A DNA stretch of 46,012 bases from Vitrella brassicaformis (lineage: Eukaryota; Sar; Vitrellaceae), in contig CDMY01001057.1 in NCBI GenBank assembly GCA_001179505.1, positions 171,110 to 217,121 on the forward strand, read 5' to 3'. The notes beneath the pieces were generated by a model, which saw only the letters and a list, made by a program, of their open reading frames with translations, had not been told where the DNA came from and ran no database searches. Of the stretch, positions 45,976-46,012 are shown one piece after another; position 1 is the first letter of the stretch, and each line of letters begins with the position of its first letter. The translations under genes were made by a program, and so were the position numbers.

Positions 45976-46012
45976 ACCGACTTGCACTTCTGACACCCCC
46001 TCTCAAGTCGGT
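45976..46012. repeat. Nine-base perfect inverted repeat at the window end
   Basis: ACCGACTTG at 45976-45984 and CAAGTCGGT at 46004-46012 are exact reverse complements around a 19-base loop. It directly follows the telomere-like stretch. Confidence 0.7.

Overview
The window is nuclear DNA of a protist with GC-rich coding sequence. Every gene I could resolve is split by many short introns (mostly about 60-110 bases) with GT-AG borders. The introns carry GT and CTGT simple repeats on the transcribed sense strand. A 2,790-residue GH13-GT5-CBM48 glucan synthase, a plant-type telomere-like stretch at the right edge and the intron style suggest an alveolate, perhaps a chromerid such as Vitrella. That placement is inference. 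All exon chains below were built by hand from splice sites, reading phase and protein continuity.

Layout, left to right: (1) 1393-4011 minus, a disordered, membrane-anchored protein with an internally duplicated exon and one apparent frameshift. (2) 4295-5965 plus, an unrecognised disordered protein with partly unresolved splicing. (3) 5967-6772 plus, a short arylsulfotransferase-like fragment. (4) 8459-9204 minus, a small Cys/His-containing protein. (5) 9691-20731 plus, the fused glucan/starch synthase, 30 exons with unbroken phase. (6) 22673-24652 plus, arginase, 9 exons. (7) 26827-29179 minus, an ABHD17-like alpha/beta hydrolase with a long disordered tail. (8) 29612-39852 minus, a 2,692-residue ankyrin/coiled-coil/RING protein in 30 phase-consistent exons, containing a tandem duplication of a six-exon ankyrin block. 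(9) 40439-41307 minus, a dynactin p22/p24 (DCTN3)-like subunit. (10) 41544-43656 plus, an AlgH/UPF0301 protein with large low-complexity insertions. (11) 43951-44904 plus, a SAM-dependent methyltransferase. (12) 45307-45802 plus, a BTB-domain protein that may continue past the window. Intergenic stretches are simple-repeat rich, and I found no tRNA, rRNA, CRISPR array or transposon in them.

The genes do not form one pathway; this is an ordinary eukaryotic neighbourhood. Three things stand out. Gene 1 shares a long, nearly identical module with the N-terminal part of the ankyrin-RING gene 35 kb away, so the region has been reshaped by partial gene duplication. The ankyrin-RING gene itself is built from several layers of internal duplication. 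A 7-base word, AGCTCGC, recurs just upstream of the starts of most resolved genes and is a candidate core promoter element.
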